NCBI GenBank assembly: GCA_009869945.1
Contig: WIXG01000353.1
Coordinates: 1-64,000, forward strand
Length of the DNA stretch: 64,000 nucleotides
Source: Mesaphorura yosii
Taxonomy: Eukaryota > Arthropoda > Collembola > Poduromorpha > Tullbergiidae
Direction of reading: 5' to 3'
How positions within the stretch are numbered: position 1 is the first letter of the stretch; each line of letters opens with the position of its first letter. Below the pieces are notes generated by a model. The model did no database searches and had not been told where the DNA came from. It worked only from the letters and a program-made list of their open reading frames with translations. The translations under genes were made by a program, and so were the position numbers. Below, piece after piece: positions 61,665 to 64,000 of the stretch.

Positions 61665-64000
61665 ATCGATGATGCATCTTTTATTCATGACAATGACAAT
61701 TGCAATGCAGCGCAGACGACGAGGCACGGCATTGTGACATTTTATTGACTGATGCGTCAGCCGACAATGCCAACGCGACAACGCCAACCAATTGTCATCT
61801 GGGGACTGGAAGATGAATGACGGACGTGGACGTGGACTCGTGTGTATGACGATACTTTGTTATGCTAATTTCCCAGAACAACGCCCGAATTCTTGATGCA
61901 ACAAAAATATAGCATTGCACCGACACGGGGCAAAGAATGAAACAGAAAAACATGGCATGTTTTTGTATTGAATAACAAAAGGCGCCAGTTTATTGCCAGG
62001 TTGCTGCTGCTGCCTCCGAGGAAATGAAAATCCATCATTGGGCTAGCCGGTCCAAAGATTTCGGGAGAGTTCACTTTATAGATGAAAAAAAACTAACTGA
62101 ATCGTCAAGCCGCGCCACGCCACGCCGCATCACGCCAAGGGAAGGGATTGTTATTGTCAATACGGGATCAAAATCACACATCTCACGAAATCATGGTCGA
62201 TGGTCCTAAAATACAATGCCTGCCAGTCCATCCATTCGTGTTTTCGAGTTCTTGCGGCTAACGGCCAATGTCCGTCCATGTCCAGAAGGCAAGAAAAGTT
62301 ATCTCGCACGTTAAATTCAATGGGGCTTGAATATTTTACAACTTGGGCTTGGCTGGCTGGACTCCGTCACTCGTCGCTGGCCTACTGGACAGCGAAAGCG
62401 AACATTGTGGCTATTCACTGAAAAACTCCGTCCCCGTCCTGCGATGTGGTGCCGTGCTGGCTGGGCAATGACAATGGACGAAGGCAGCCGCGTAATCCGT
62501 TTTGACACTTTTCAGTCCGAGTCGTGGCCACAGGCAAAGGCGCAAGCAAAGCATCAAGCGTAAGTGTAGGCGATGGCGATAGGCGTCAGTCAAAATCCTT
62601 TTCGTATTGATAGTTTTGGTATTTTGCAGTAAACCACTTTGACAAGTTGCTCCATTCCTCTCCAGCAGCACAGCAGCCGTGCGGTACTCCATTTTATCAC
62701 TTCCTGAAGCGAGAGTGCAAGTAAATTGCATTGTATCGAAAGTATTGATCCGGAATTGTAAAAAGTAAAAACTTACTTCACTTTATGCTGACTGCCGTTG
62801 CCGTCGTCTCTTACTCAGTCAGTCAGTCGTCATTGTCGTTGAATTGAGTTGAGTGATGTCATTTTCTATCTTGTCACTTGCCCTGCTGCTGCTGCTTGCT
62901 GCGGTGCAACTTCGACGATCGGTTGGTGAGTCGGTGGAATTCATAAATTCTCGAACTCAGGCTGAATGACGCATCAGGCAGACTTCTCGGGTCTGATGAA
63001 CTTGAATTTCTACTCCATACTCGTTCGAGTGAACGAGTTTGGGGCTCTTGATGTGGGCAATAATTGTCGATTTAAACAATTTACATATTTTTACTGCTGC
63101 TGATGCACTCCGGGCTCGAATTATTGACTGATTTGCATATTGTATAAAATATTTGCTGTACCTCCACTGCACCGTACTGAATTGAATGCACTGTGTAAAT
63201 ATGTGCATAACATTAACTACTACAACTGAAAAACTGAAATGGGAATTAGTGAAACTCTGAATTTCGTCTCGTACAATTTGTCTTGAGGGTAGAATCGGAA
63301 CCGGAACGTACAACTAAAGATACTTGGCGAACTGAACCCATGCATCGCGTTATTTGTCGTTCAAAGGGGAAATTCAAAAGGCGGTTGCAGGCGTGAGTTA
63401 TAGTGTAAATACAACTTAATTAAATATTTTTAGAATGAGTCAACCAGTTACGTTCCAAGTTTCCAGTTTTCATATTCCATAAATTCCACATCACATCAAG
63501 TCCGATTCTGAGTCCGGTTCGGTGCTTGGAAATTCTAAGTTCGTCAATGGTCAATGTGTGTGGCTAGCGCGGTGTGGTCCAAAATTAATGAGTCCAGGTT
63601 TCCGAAGCAAGTTTCCAGATTCCCAGTTCAGTGCTGTGGAAAGAATGAAGTCCAAGTCCAGCAGGCCTCATCGTTAATTAACTTCTCCGGCTTCCGGCTC
63701 GGCGAAGTCCGCGTCCGCGTGTGGGGTGATTTGCAGTCCCACTTGTTTAACATTCATTATTATCAATTTCAGGACTGCATGTCCAGTTCGAGCATTCCAG
63801 TAGCAGAAAGACATCCAAACATGAGTGTGGAACGTGGAACCTGTCCACCACCTCGTAAGTACAAATGATCGATTATGAAGAGAAGAAACATCACGCATCG
63901 CCCGCCCGGGCCCGTGCCGTGTTTGAAGGTGCTGGTCAGGTTGCACATAAATACGATACTTCTTAATCAATCATGGACCAAAGACAGTCCAAATACGCAC
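61665..64000. other. Gene-poor right end
   Basis: About 2.3 kb with no supportable gene. Short frames only; no RNA gene recognised. Confidence 0.4.

Overview
The window is eukaryotic, intron-rich and protostome. Introns are short (mostly about 45-120 nt, GT-AG). An innexin copy and zinc-finger genes with ZAD-like N-termini point to an arthropod. Springtail-like (Collembola) is my inference; no phylogeny was run.

Layout. 0-1.6 kb: an extracellular-domain fragment, a frameshifted protein kinase copy and a relic of a Mutator-like transposase (SWIM finger). 1.6-7.8 kb: nothing supportable. 7.8-17.5 kb: one large gene of about 35 exons (7,230 coding nt, 2,409 aa). It encodes four fused 6TM/K+-pore/cyclic-nucleotide-binding modules, the architecture of the cyclic-nucleotide-gated K+ channel CNGK known from sea urchin sperm. 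18.0-19.7 kb: a convergent neuropeptide GPCR. 19.7-26.4 kb: gene-poor. 26.4-27.5 kb: a broken innexin copy. 27.7-32.4 kb: a head-to-tail duplicated pair of ZAD/C2H2 zinc-finger genes. 33 kb: an RNF185/RNF5-type ER ubiquitin ligase. 34.2 kb: a broken zinc-finger exon. 39.2-41.2 kb: an ATF3/JDP2-type bZIP factor. 43.4-56.1 kb: a denser block with a two-exon small membrane protein, NSA2, ubiquitin-eS31 (RPS27A), a 77-aa Cys-rich membrane protein, a secreted peptide-precursor-like gene, CMPK2, a single-pass Gly-rich membrane protein, a matrixin-like protein that has lost its zinc site, and TRAPPC2L. 56.1-64 kb: gene-poor, with a 0.74-kb terminal-inverted-repeat element carrying a Mutator-like transposase remnant.

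The genes do not form a pathway. NSA2 and RPS27A sit together and both serve ribosome production. CNGK and the GPCR are convergent neighbours, and both are signalling membrane proteins. Exon models were assembled by eye from splice consensus, reading-frame phase and family conservation. For most multi-exon genes the summed exon length is a multiple of three with no internal stop, which is an internal check, not proof.
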